From: Phanerochaete sordida
Taxonomy: Eukaryota; Basidiomycota; Agaricomycetes; Polyporales; Phanerochaetaceae
Length of the DNA stretch: 25,472 nt
Reading direction: 5' to 3'
NCBI GenBank assembly: GCA_019973155.2
Contig: BPQB01000168.1
Span: 1-25,472, forward strand
Numbering within the stretch: the first letter of the stretch is position 1; every line of letters begins with the position of its first letter. Under the pieces are notes generated by a model. The model worked only from the letters and a program-made list of their open reading frames with translations. It ran no database searches and was not told the DNA's origin. Of this stretch, positions 9,503 to 19,807 are shown in pieces. A program made the translations under genes and the position numbers.

Positions 9503-11817
9503 TCAACGAATGAGTGAAGTCTCCGCGAGGGCCGATAAGTACTGTTTCCTATACTGGGTTCTTGCTAAGGCCTCTTCACCAGGAAGATAGACTACGCGGG
9601 TGTCGGGTGACCCGGAGTCCAGCGCAACCTTCTGGTCTTTGTCCATGTAGAGAACGGCCCACCGGACTCCCTCGACCGTCTTCAGTCCCTGCGTCCCCGC
9701 CTCGGATGTACTAGCTTCCTCTTCTGCAACTACTTCGATTGCGATCAACCAGGGCGGGTAACCCTTCCGATGTCCTAACTCGAAGGCTATCAAGAAGTAT
9801 TCCACTTCTGGCAGCAGAAGGCCGGTCATCCCTGCAAAGACCAACGAGGACGACTCGCTACGCCTGCGGACGTTGAGTCGGATGTTCTTCTTTGCGTCGC
9901 CCGTTGTCTGACGAATCGTCGTAGCGACACGACAATGTCCTATGGCCCATCCCTCGTGGCAATAGCGCGGCTGTGGATTATTCGTGTACAGATCATCCGT
10001 GTTAAGCAGCTGCAAGGGCTCCCGGTCGTCCTTGGGGCGGTCGTCCAGGATCCATATTGAATCCCAGAACGGCAACTCCGGGCGTCCTTCGATGAATCGC
10101 TCCCAAGGCACCCATATCTCGAACGGCGTCGCCGGCGCGTACTGGAAGAAGATCTGGGTGCGCAGGTCTTCCTGCAGGTTCTTGAGCAGTAGGAGCCAAG
10201 CGTGCTCGACAGGTGTGCGCTCGCTGTACACCGGCAGGGTGCGCGTCTGGAAGATATACGCAAGCCCGGCAATCTTGTCGAGCTCCGTCGAGCAGAACCG
10301 GTCGCGCATGAACACAGCAGATTCCAGGTTGCACAAAAAGCCTGTCAGCTGGCCACGTCGCTCGTCGAGACCACGGAAGAAGTCGTGGCCGATGGGCCGG
10401 CTGGGATCTATGCCGGCGGGAAGCCAGCCCCTGCAGCCTTCTTGCAGCGTCCATGCGCGGTTGCACCAGTGCTGGGGAGAGCTGAGTACCGCGGGCGTGG
10501 TATCAAGAGGTAGGCCCAGCCCGTTGAAATAAATTATGCAGGTCGCTTGCCACCGCTGGTAGATCTTCCCGATGGTAGGGACATCCAACCGCCATTCGGC
10601 GGCTCGCTCAGCATCGGCCTCTGCGAGTCTGCCGCCCCTTTGACGGAGGCAGAGCACGTCTAGCCAGACGTACTGTGCACCCATATTCAAGAGCTCCACG
10701 CGGATGTGCGATAGAGATGTCGTGCGGGGCAAGGGGACCGGCCACTCCTCGCTATTTATCCGCGTCCAGACGTCATGGCGATCCCTCTCATCAACCCAGC
10801 TGTGTGAGACACACCAGATGATAGGTGGCATGGCCTCAGCCCAGGAGTCGGGTACCCGAGGGAGTACGTGGAAGGGAAGGACACGATTGCTATACAGGTC
10901 CCAGATCCTGCGTGCCGGTATATCGGAGTCTATGATGCACTGTCCGCGTATGGCGTTGGAACGCGTGTATTCGAGTCTGATCCGTTGCTGCTCCAAGTGG
11001 TCAACGACCTCTGTGAAGTCAGAAGACCACCATGGACGCAGAGTCCCATACGCGACACCGAAGTCGCGCGACTGTCTGAGGGTGTACTCCAAGCACTTTT
11101 GTAACCCTGGAACGTCCAGCGAGTAGCCGGTGTCATGTACGGAGTTGAGCTGGTCTAGAAGGTCGATCGCTTGCATATCAGAGCATGGTATATCGGCGAG
11201 GTCGTCGGTAATGGCCCCTGGACCAACATGGATCCATTGCATGGGAACCGATGAGCGAGGATGAGGTGTGAGCGTGAACGATCGGCCGGGGCCAGATGAG
11301 CGTAGTAGTACCTCTTCCGGGACCACCAGGTTATAGGCAAGTTGCACGACGCCCCAGAGCCGCATGCGACGAGTGTATTCCGGATACACGTCGAGATACC
11401 CAGTTTCTTCGATGTACTGTTGTTCGATGCGCTGCTCGACAAAGGAAGCAACTTGGATGATGACTCGTTCGCTGTGCGCGTCTTCGCGCGTCCACGGCGC
11501 AGTCTCGCAACGAAAGTTCGACTTCTGAGGCGATCCTTCCCAAAGAACTTCGCAGACGTCCGGTTCTACCGCACGTTTGTCTCTCCCGCTGCTTTTCTTG
11601 TGCCCACGCCTATTCTCGCCCCGCTCAAGGGCGCCACTACCTGAGTCTAGCGTTCCGGGAGCAGATTCGGTCCTGGCAGTGTCCTGAATAAGCGTCGACT
11701 CTCGTTAGGCTAGAGGCCGCAATGCAGAAGGGAGCAATCACTTACAGAGAGCTTCTTCTTCCAGCCTTCAAACGATTGAATTAGATATTCAAGCAGCTTT
11801 CTCCCCTTCCAAACCAT
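9503..11817 (-). CDS. HET-domain protein, paralogue 1
   Basis: Minus-strand exons 11817-11746 and 11683-9503, 750 aa; intron 11745-11684 is GTAAGT...TTCAG. HET domains occur in fungal heterokaryon-incompatibility proteins, which trigger regulated cell death after non-self fusion; most family members have no tested role. Core motifs: CVSHSWVD near 315, YVWLDVLCLRQ near 362 and WCNRAWTLQEGC about 90 residues later. Beyond it are LDKIAGLAYIF and TLPVYSERTPVEHAWLLLLK, as in other basidiomycete HET proteins. It ends VVYLPGEEALARTQYRK. There is no signal peptide or membrane segment. The downstream paralogue shares the architecture and the 24-codon first exon shown here (MVWKGRKLLEYLIQ). That ATG directly follows CGCAG, exactly where the paralogue has a splice acceptor. 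A further upstream exon is therefore likely; I could not find its donor. Confidence 0.9.
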
Positions 11818-12005
11818 CTGCGTCAAAGTTGCGAATGTTGCAACGTTGAAGCTGTGCTTCCCGCTCCCGACGAAGTGCGTGAGGTTCAAATGGGAAGCGC
11901 TCCAACCGTGCGCTACACTTGACGCGGGAGGGTTGTCTCATACAATAATCTTTCATGAGTCTACGTCTACAAGGCAACGAGAGTACACTGAGCACGCGAA
12001 CACGC

Positions 12006-14392
12006 TCATGTGCTTTCCGTATCAAAGGTATACCCAAGCATGCTTGCAGTCCACCTGATAGCGCGGAGGTACTCTCTCCTGAATCGAGTCCTTGCCAGAG
12101 CCTCTTCTCCGGGAAGATAGACCACTCGCATGTCGTGCATGAGGGCTTTGATGTTTTCCACGAACGCTGCCTGAGCGCCGTCCATGACAAGAACGGCCCA
12201 TCGAGCAGCTTCCACCGTGAGCAGCTCGCCATCCAGCTCTTCTGCGACGATCTCTATCGCCACCCACCAATCCAGAAATCCATCGTGCGACCCGAAAGAG
12301 AAGCCCACGAGGGTATAATCGATTCCCGGCAATAGAAGTCCGTGCATGGCGTGGAATTCTAGGGGCACGGGCTCGTCAGCTCCGAGAAACTCGAGATAGA
12401 CATCCTGTCGCGCTCTCCCAGGGACACTGCGCGTGGGCTGAGTTACACGGCAGGGCCCGAGAGAGTACCCTCTGTTGCAGTACTGCGCCTGGATGTCGTC
12501 CGAGTAGAGCTGCGACTTGTCTGCGAGGTGCACCGTGCGCTGCTCGCGCCTCGACGCCTCGATCATGGCCCCGAACAGCTCGGGATACAAGAGTTTGTGC
12601 ATCCCGTCGGAGAGGTCGTGCGGCGGGTGCAGCAGCTCGGGCTGGCCTGCGAGGAAGCGGGACCACGATGGCCATAAAGCGAAGGGAGTGACCGGCGCGA
12701 ATTGGAAGAAGATGTGCGTGCGCACTTCGTCGGGAAGGTGCTTGATGAGAACGAGCCAGACGGCTTCTGCTGGTGTCCGCTCGTCGTACACAGGCAAGGT
12801 CTCGCACTTCAGGAGATACGCGAGCCCTGCGATCCTGTCGAGCTCGCTGGTGCAGTGGCGTCCCTTCATGAAGGTAGCTACCTCCAGATAAGTCATCTCG
12901 GCGAGGATCATGTCTCCGCGATTACTGAGGTGCTCGAAGAAGCCGCGTCCGAGAGGCCGCCCAGGATCGATACCGCCGGGAAGCCAGGCGTTGCAGCCTT
13001 CTTGAACTGTCCAGACGCGATTGCACCAGTGCCGCGGCGAACCGAGGATCGCTGGAGAGAACTCGGCAGGCAGGCCCAGCCCATTGAAGTAAGTGATGCA
13101 GGGTGCGTTTTGACGCTGGAAGATGTTCCCGATCGTAGGCACGTCGAGTCGCCATTCTTCTGTCCGTGATGCCTCGGCCTCAGGAGCGTTACCTCCTTGC
13201 TGTCGAAGGCAAAGGATGTCCAGCCAAACGTACTGAGCGCCCATGTTGAGGAGCTCGATGCGGACATGAGCAAGAGTCGTCGCGGAAGGGAGTGGTACGG
13301 GCCATTCTTCTCCGTTGATCGTCGTCCAGACGGTCCGGCGGTCCTTCTCGTCCACCCAGCTATGGGACACACACCAGATGCTTGACGGCACGTCGTCCGC
13401 CGCGTAGCTGGCTTCGCGAGGTAGAGTGTGAAATGGGAGGACCCTATTGCTGAACAGATCCCATATGCGCCTTACAGGAATAGTGGGGTCGACGATGCAC
13501 GGCCCACGTAATGCATGGGATCGAAGCTCCTCGAGTTCGACCTTGCGCTGTTCCATGAGAGGAGGGATCTCCAGAAAGTCGTACGACCACCATGGACGCA
13601 GTGTTCCGTACGCCGTACCGAAGTCGCGGGCGTTCCGACGGACGTGTTGCAGGCAGTCGCGTAGGCCGGGGACATCCAGAGAGAAATTCGTGCCAAGAAT
13701 AGAGTTGAGTCTTGCCAGCAGCTCAGCATCGTCCATTTCTGCGCATGGAGCATCGGCGAGGGAGTCGTATATGGCTCCGGGACCCACGTGGAGCCATTGG
13801 AGGGGGATGGAAGACGAGGCATCGGGCATGAGGGTGAACGAGCGGCCAGGACCCGAGGAGCGAAAGAGAATTTCTTCTGGCACCGTGCGGCTGTGTGCCA
13901 TTTTTATGACGCCCCAAAGCATTTCGCGGTGCTTGGCTGGGACCCCAAAGTATGCGAACGCTTCGCCGAACGGCGGAGCCCTCTGCTGAACGAATTGGGG
14001 CAGTGGAATGACCGTGTCCTCGTGGATCAAGTCCGCCGTCCATGGTGCAGAAACGCAAGTTACGGTTTTGAGAGATGGCCCCTCTAGGGCGAACGTGCAA
14101 CGCTGGGGGTGGTGTAGCCGGCTATGCCTCTATATGTTTTTGAGTCCTGGAAATCGAATAACAAGACTCGGACTTACGATCAACTTTCGGCGTTCCGCCA
14201 CGAATGACCAATACCAGGAACGAACCAGTTCCCAGCCCTTCGAGACCATCTGCGGAACGTGGGGTAAAAATTACTTAGAATGTTCACGAGCGAACGGGAA
14301 AGGCTTACTGCTTCGTCAGTTGCCTCTCCATCCTCGAGCTCTGATGTAGTGTTGTCTGCCCGCATGCGGATTTGCCTGACCTCAGGATCCAT
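12006..14392 (-). CDS. HET-domain protein, paralogue 2
   Basis: Minus-strand exons 14392-14309, 14249-14178 and 14129-12006, 759 aa. Introns are 14308-14250 (GTAAGC...CGCAG) and 14177-14130 (GTAAGT...ATATAG); both are phase 0. HET core: CVSHSWVD near 305, YVWLDILCLRQ near 352 and WCNRVWTVQEGC near 420. The region before the core (APWT, FVQQR, RSSGPGRSFTL, SLDVPGL, YGTLRPWWS) and after it (LDRIAGLAYLL, TLPVYDERTP, VVYLPGEEALARTRF) matches paralogue 1 almost collinearly, well over half identical by eye in the core. The two are head-to-tail with only about 190 bp between coding parts, which indicates tandem duplication. Exon 1 encodes an acidic leader (MDPEVRQIRMRADNT). The likely role, by family, is a cell-death effector or sensor in non-self recognition; this is untested. 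Confidence 0.92.
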
Positions 14393-15018
14393 GGTACCTA
14401 GTTCGTGTCATAAGCACGTAGGCGCACCCGCAAGCTATGGAGGCGACAAACCGGTGTGGCGAGTATCCATCGCTCTAACAGCCGAAGTATTTTTGGCCGT
14501 GTCTTGATCGTGTAAAAGCTGGTCTTGCACGTCAGCCATCGACGACCAAGAGCCTTCGAGTCACCGCGAAGACTCACCGACATGATGCACGTATGTGCTG
14601 GTGGTCGACTGAAAAGGTGAGGCGTAACCTAGGAGCGTGCTGCGAAAATCGTCGATACTGCGGTATCACTCTGTCCAGAACATCAGGGGATCCTGAGAGA
14701 CATTGTTCCCGTCATCACTACTGCGCGGAGATGGCGGAGCGCGATATGCCCATCCGATGTCACATGGTATGTTCTGATTAACACATTCTGCGTGTTCACC
14801 GGAGAACAGGGCGCAGTGGACGAGAACATACGGAGGGATCGACTTTGCGCGCCTCGCTCTAGAAGCCTGAGGTTCCTCTATGACGCTTTGGGTCCCGACC
14901 GTGCCGCTGCGCTCACTTTGACATCAGCGTAGCCAGTCCGTTGTTAAGTCTGATCTGGGTTTGAGTACACAGATTTTGCCGACGAGAAGAGAGCCATACT
15001 CACGGATAATCGCAATAG
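14393..15018. other. Promoter side of HET paralogue 2, no gene
   Basis: This stretch lies between the intact HET paralogue 2 and the decayed third copy. It should hold the promoter of paralogue 2, but I found no convincing TATA box. A 61-codon minus-strand frame starting at 14583 has no recognisable similarity. The sequence is less GC-rich than the flanking genes, as expected of decaying or intergenic DNA. Confidence 0.45.
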
Positions 15019-15535
15019 CTAACCACTAGCGTTCAGGTACTCGTCCCTATGGCGCGTTCTTCTCGATGCTTCATCCCCCGTAGGTAGATGTCACGAGTAT
15101 TTCGCATGTGGTCCCCCTCGCGCAAAGCGTACAGCTTGCTGTTCTAATACTTGCTCATCCAGGGCACCGTCCACACGCAGCTTCCACCGTCCCCTTGCTG
15201 GCGATGATATCGTCCACGACCACTTCGCCTTACTGGAGCAGAAGCCGCCGCGCGGTGTCCATCGGCATGCACTCGTTGCACGGCGGCGGCGTTGCGCAGC
15301 GCAGCAGCGACGCGAGCCACGCAATCCAGTCGAGCTGCGTGGTGCAGGGGCGGCCCGGAATGAAGGTGACGGCGGCGCGGTGGGAGGGGGAGGAGGCTTA
15401 TTGTGTGCCATACGGGTTCCAGATCTTGCTTGCGGCAACACCACACGCAGCCACACCAGTGTCGGGAGGAGCGCCGCGGATGAGGCGTCCATGGGTAGAC
15501 ACAGCCCACTGAAGTATGTGTACACTCACGTATGA
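15019..15535 (-). pseudogene. Decayed third HET paralogue
   Basis: Read on the minus strand, this stretch matches the intact HET proteins in several frames, in the right order. TYFSGLCLPMDASSA (about 15517) corresponds to the YFNGLGLP region. A frame-shifted HWC.CVW corresponds to the WCNRVW motif. VTFIPGRPCTTQLDWIAWLA plus SLLRCATPPP (15372-15280) matches the FMKGRHCTSELDRIAGLAYLL part. VVVDDIIASKGTVEAA (about 15225) matches the ELLTVEAARW part. Then, after an in-frame TGA at 15093-15091, HLPTGDEASRRTRHRDEYLN matches the LPGEEALARTRFRREYL C-terminus. Roughly 200 internal residues are missing, the N-terminal half is absent, and there are several frameshifts. It lies head-to-tail with the two intact paralogues. 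It cannot make a normal HET protein, though a 145-codon frame through part of it could be mistaken for a gene. Confidence 0.83.
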
Positions 15536-16198
15536 CTGGCGCACACAGCTAGCCAATCGCCAGTAGCAGAAGCAAGAAGAGCTCCTGCACCCTGAGGCTA
15601 TCTGTGAACATAACGTCAGTTCAGCTTCATTTCGCTCTGCGTGCATGCTACACCTACCGCTGCACGAGTCGTCGACCGAGGGCCCCGCGCTGTAGCTGCG
15701 GTACACATGGCCGAGCCCCTTCATCAAATCTCAAGGACCAGCCGTCCTCAGAGCTGCATATACCTGCAAAAGCGCGAGCAAGGGCGTTTAGCCTGCCAGC
15801 AGGTACGATTAATGCTGACCCTTGCTGGCAATGAGGTTCGGAGACAGTTGATGTGTGACTGCCATCGCTGTGCTGCAAAGCAGATCAATGTGGGAACAGG
15901 TGTGGGCGTCCCTTCAGGCTACTATGTTGCGTTGAAATACGGTGGCGGGGGTCAGAAAGGCGCAGGACGGGATAGAGACCGTGGTGGGCAGAGTTGAAAG
16001 CTGCGGGAGTGATGCGCCCATTACCGCATTCAGGCATAGTCGGTCACATCACGTGGGCTCCGTTGCTTAAGCGCCTGGGGTAACCCTTGACCGTTTTGGC
16101 AAGCATCGTATTCAGAACCGTCACGTCCACTCCCAGGTGCATCGTTGGCCGCCGACGAGACGCAGCGAAAACTGAGACATAGTCACAAGTATTTTTAG
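15536..16198. other. Intergenic upstream of RAD1, no gene
   Basis: This should contain the lost 5' end of the decayed HET copy and the promoter of the Rad1 gene. I looked for the SHSWVD and WLDVLCLRQ regions here on the minus strand and did not find them. A CACGTG E-box core lies at 16050-16055, about 145 nt upstream of the Rad1 ATG; its use is unknown. Confidence 0.45.
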
Positions 16199-17818
16199 AT
16201 GAACGGTCGCGCAGGTCCATCAGGGCAGCCTAGGGGAGCGAGTATGAACGCACAGCCCGAGCCCGGCCAGCAGAACTTGAAACATATCGTACGTATCCAT
16301 CGCTCTGCATATAGCCCTTACCAAATCTAAACTGATTCTAGCTAGTCTACGCGTCGATGAATGATGTCCAGTACCTTGCTGGAATGTTGCGTGGTATTAA
16401 CTTTGCGGCTGTGCGCATACAGCGACCAACGTTAGATTTGAGACGCTAATGGCATGGTACAGCGCGCGGGCGTGTTGATTACCAAGTCCGGCATGGTTGT
16501 CACGGTTGAAGATGCGCGCACATTGCTTGGTATGGGCGATGAAAATCTTGACTACACACTGCACATATGAATATTGCCGATAGGGACCGCATACATCTTC
16601 GCTGAGGTCTTCGACGACTTCAAGTTCGACGAGACACACGGCACGCCGAGCCAGACACAGCAGACGCAAGACCCGGATGTCAAGCTTGAACCACGGCCGC
16701 GCAAGGAGGTCTCCTTTGAGATCCCGCTCGCGACGCTCGTCGACTGTCTCAACATCTTCGGGACCAACCCGGCAAAGGAAGTCGAGAAGAAGCCGCGCTT
16801 CCACCGGCTCGGCGCGTCCGCGATCGACGAAGAGGACCAGCAGCGCGAGGGCGGGCCACACCAGCGCGAGCAGGCAGGCAGGGGCGACCAGCACTCTCGT
16901 GGGCCGAATGTCACTGGCGTCCGGATTACCTATGTTGGACCGGGCCACCCGTTGGAGTTTACCATGTACGAGGAGCAGCATGCGAAGGCTCTTCATAGCT
17001 AAACACAGCCGTCCTATCCAGGAACGACCCCACAGATGGTGCACTCGCAACCGTCGAGCTGACGACCTTTGACCCCGAGCCCGCGCTCGAGCTGCCCTTC
17101 GACTCGGACCGCACGTGCGTACTACCCCCTCTTAGGCGCATATATCCTCTACAGCTGACTATATGCGCCCTAGTGTGCTCAAAATCATCTTGAAAGTGCG
17201 TTCCTGCTTCTCAGCCCGGCGTGTGCCACTCACCACGCCACGCCACGCCATAGTCCTCCTGGCTGCGCGACGCGCTGTCCGAGCTCGACACCTCGAGCGA
17301 GAAGCTCACAATCATCGGCAATCCGGCCCCGCCGCCTGGACGCGCGCAGCGCGGATCCGCGCCGCGTCTGCGTTTGAAGGCTGTCGGGACCTTCGGGAGC
17401 ACCGAGGTGAGTATATGCCCTCCCTCCCCCATGACACCCTACTCAGCGGCGCCAGATGGACTATCCCAACGACCGCGAGGTCCTCGAGACGTGCGAGTGC
17501 GACGACGTCGTGAACTTCAGGTGCGCCCTTCCCTCGGACCCCTGCCCGTGACCCGGGGCCTGACACGCGCATGCAGCTACAGCTTCAAGCACATCGTGAA
17601 GGCGGTCAAGGCGCTGCAGATCTCGACGAAGACGTCGCTGCGCATCGACGAGCAGGGCCTGCTGAGCATGCAGTTCCTCATGCCCGAGCCGAAGACGCGC
17701 GGCGGCGGGCCCGGGGACGCGTTCATCGAGTTCAGGGTGCGTTGCGCGTTGTTGCTGCGCGGGAAACGTGTGCTGATTGTGCGTGCAGTGCCTGCCGCTG
17801 GAGGAGGGCTTTCCGTGA
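16199..17818 (+). CDS. RAD1: Rad1 subunit of the 9-1-1 checkpoint clamp
   Basis: Ten exons: 16199-16288, 16342-16410, 16463-16529, 16584-16965, 17022-17114, 17174-17195, 17254-17406, 17456-17520, 17577-17736 and 17789-17818; 376 aa. Rad1 joins Rad9 and Hus1 in the PCNA-like ring loaded at DNA damage to activate checkpoint kinase signalling. Family landmarks in order: LVYASMNDVQYLAGML (31), ITKSGMVVTVEDARTLL, AYIFAEVFDDF, VSFEIPLATLVDCLNIFG, VRITYVGPGHPLEF, VELTTFDPEP, VLKIILK, SWLRDALSELD, LKAVGTFGSTEMDYPNDREV, FKHIVKAVKALQISTKTSLR and EQGLLSMQF, ending RCLPLEEGFP. This follows human RAD1 almost throughout, with added charged inserts near residues 83-100 and 130-160. Introns are 52-59 nt, and every join restores Rad1-like sequence. 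Exon 6 is only 22 nt. An in-frame second ATG (16244) is an alternative start. Length is near the fungal norm. Confidence 0.94.
17233..17250 (+). repeat. CCACG pentamer repeat in a RAD1 intron
   Basis: About 3.6 copies of CCACG lie immediately before the TAG acceptor of the intron between the 22-nt exon and exon 7. They replace the usual pyrimidine tract. Length polymorphism here could affect splicing. Confidence 0.55.
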
Positions 17819-18343
17819 TTTTATGGGCGGCCTTTCACGAAGGTTGATGTGCTCGCTGTAAAGTATTGTCGCTGTATCTGTATTCGTATCGATCCCATTC
17901 TGCCACACACGTCGTCCCCTGGCGACCCAGCGGGCGGTCTGGGCAGCGCCTGGCATCTGGCTCACACAGTCTGCGGCCGGACATAGCTGACGCTTCTGCC
18001 CGAGCAGTGCTGCCCTCGATCGATCGACGGCGCCGCGACCGAATGCTATACGTCGGCAGCCACCGCCCGTTGGGGCGTCTCAATGACGCGCCTCCAGAGC
18101 TCCGTTATTCGTGTCCATCGCGTCGGAGTCCAGTCCTCTTGCTCTGAGTTAAGGCTTTCATACCTGGGCGTGATACGTATCGGAACACGAAATTGGATAT
18201 GCGTTGAAAACACCACGAAGCACCCATTCATTTCAGCTATAGTACATTTGCTACATTTCATTTTTCAACTTTGAGAACTAGTAATACATCCAAGTATGTT
18301 CGGCCGCCGAGCGGGCGAAGTATCTCAAAAGACGAGATGACGC
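17819..18343. other. Convergent intergenic region
   Basis: RAD1 (plus) and the zinc-cluster gene (minus) both end here, so it should hold two 3' untranslated regions. AT content rises toward 18200-18290. No gene, repeat or RNA structure was recognised. Confidence 0.5.
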
Positions 18344-19807
18344 TTAGGCCGCGGCAAGATCACTAATGCGGCTCTTGAGACACCGCACCATCGACCTGAG
18401 CTTGACATTCGCGATGCTCGCCTCGTCGAGTGCCACGACGTCTACAACCGCAACCTCCATGAGCAGGCACGCGGCACGGAGGGCCTCGCCCTGCAGGTCG
18501 GCGAGCCCTCCGCCGAGGTCTTTGAGGCCCTCCCGCATCTCGGTGACGGGCACGCGGATCTCAACGGGCACGGCGCCGCCGAGGCTGGCGACGAGCTGCA
18601 CGATGGTGACGGCCTTCTCGTGTGCGAGTTTCAGATACTGGCCCGGGGAGTCGGAAGGGTCCCCGGATGCAGCGGGTGCAGCGGGTGCGGTCGGGGCGGC
18701 CGGGGTGCGAGAGCTGGAGGCGACGCACCGGGGGTGTGTGCCGTTGTCCGTGCTCGTGGAGGCTCCGGCCGCTGAAAACGGCGCGGCGTGTGCGTCGGAG
18801 GGGCGGCGCTTGGAGGGCGGGCTCTCGTCCTCGGGAGGCTCTGGGGCGCGGCGTTTCCCGAGGGCGCGGGACGAAGGAGCGGCAGGGATGGCGGGTGTGA
18901 TGACGGCAGGCCTCTCCTGCGCTTTGCCAGACTTCTGCGGGAGGGCGGTCAGTGACAGCGGCTGGAGATGAGGTTGGCACGTACGACTAGCTCGCGGAGC
19001 GGGACGCCGTCTGGCGATGGGGAACGCGAACGGCTGACGCCCTCGGGGGAGTGTTCCGTGTTGACTGCAGGTATGGCCTCGGCGTCGACGGGCGGGTAGA
19101 CGTCGCCAGTGCTGATAAGGCCTACAGGACCGGCATCGGAAGAGAACAGATATTGACAACGATGGTGCATACCATTGCCATCCTGCAGAGGGCCGCCGCC
19201 GAGTCGCCACCCAGTGATCTCGATGTCTAGTTCTTCGTCCGGTGACTGACGAGCTGGGCTCAAGGATACTAATAAACATATCAGCACCCGGCGCGGCGTA
19301 CAAGACCGCGTCTACGCACCTTGTTTTGTCTCGTCCCGCTCGCACTTGCCCTTCCTGACGCAGCACACCTCGCATTTGTCGCTGGGATGGCGGCGCCTGA
19401 CGAGGCAGGGGAGGCCGGCGCGGTCGCAGGCCGCGCAGCGCGGCTTGTGGCGCGGGAGGCGCTTGTAGGTGAAGGCGCGGCCGCTGGGCAGGGCGGCGCC
19501 GGTGCGTGCGGCGTGCTGGAGCGCACGCTCGACGTCGAGGACGAGCCGCCAGAACGCCTTGGGCATGAGCCCGCCGCGCGTCGCGGTGCGCGAGGCGAAG
19601 ACGTCGCAGTTCTTGAGGCTGCGATGCAGATGTCAGTCTCGGGCGTGTGGGGTAGACGGGGAGGGCGTACTGCATGGACGCGAGGTAAGCGCAGGCGAAC
19701 TCGGCGTGGGGCTGGGCGTCGGGCAGGACGAAGACGTAGGAGCGGGCAAGGCGAATGGTGCTACGCTTTCTGCATATCGCTCTGATCTTCTGGACTTGTT
19801 TGTGCAT
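18344..19807 (-). CDS. Protein with internal Zn2Cys6-spaced cysteine cluster
   Basis: Minus-strand exons 19807-19671, 19618-19320, 19268-18985 and 18934-18344, 436 aa. Introns have GTACGC, GTGCGT and GTACGT donors with CAG or TAG acceptors. Residues 24-105 contain YVFVLPDAQPHAEFACAYLA, LPKAFWRLV-like text (MPKAFWRLVLDVERAL) and TYKRLPRHKPRC. Cysteines at 107, 110, 117, 128, 131 and 138 give C-x2-C-x6-C-x10-C-x2-C-x6-C, exactly the binuclear zinc-cluster spacing, but without the basic loop of classic DNA-binding members. A Ser/Pro/Ala-rich middle holds a KRRAPEPPEDE stretch and the basic patch SKRRP. The C-terminus is a helical region (LAHEKAVTIVQLVASLGG; MREGLKDLGGGLADLQ). I recall similar proteins in polypores, of unknown role; DNA or RNA binding is inference. 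The 5' end is unsure: the frame stays open to an acceptor (CTCTAG) at 19853, and coding-like text lies further upstream at about 20200-20010. Confidence 0.68.
   Translation of the reverse strand: MHKQVQKIRAICRKRSTIRLARSYVFVLPDAQPHAEFACAYLASMQYALPVYPTRPRLTSASQPQELRRLRLAHRDARRAHAQGVLAARPRRRACAPARRTHRRRPAQRPRLHLQAPPAPQAALRGLRPRRPPLPRQAPPSQRQMRGVLRQEGQVRAGRDKTRCVDAVLYAAPGADMFISILEPSSSVTGRRTRHRDHWVATRRRPSAGWQWYAPSLSISVLFRCRSCRPYQHWRRLPARRRRGHTCSQHGTLPRGRQPFAFPIARRRPAPRASRTCQPHLQPLSLTALPQKSGKAQERPAVITPAIPAAPSSRALGKRRAPEPPEDESPPSKRRPSDAHAAPFSAAGASTSTDNGTHPRCVASSSRTPAAPTAPAAPAASGDPSDSPGQYLKLAHEKAVTIVQLVASLGGAVPVEIRVPVTEMREGLKDLGGGLADLQGEALRAACLLMEVAVVDVVALDEASIANVKLRSMVRCLKSRISDLAAA

Noticed and set aside
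11789..12232. A 147-codon minus-strand frame between the HET genes
   Set aside because: It overlaps the 3' end of paralogue 2 and the first exon of paralogue 1 in wrong frames and has no domain. Its middle covers the short intergenic gap.
15091..15525. A 144-codon minus-strand frame as an independent gene
   Set aside because: Its parts align to the HET paralogues only with frame changes, and its stop sits inside HET-derived sequence. It is a piece of the decayed copy.
18344..19807. One continuous 487-codon frame over the zinc-cluster gene
   Set aside because: The frame matches exon 1 and the last exon, but its middle is Arg-rich nonsense. The spliced model instead gives the cysteine cluster and coherent sequence with consensus splice sites, so I used that.
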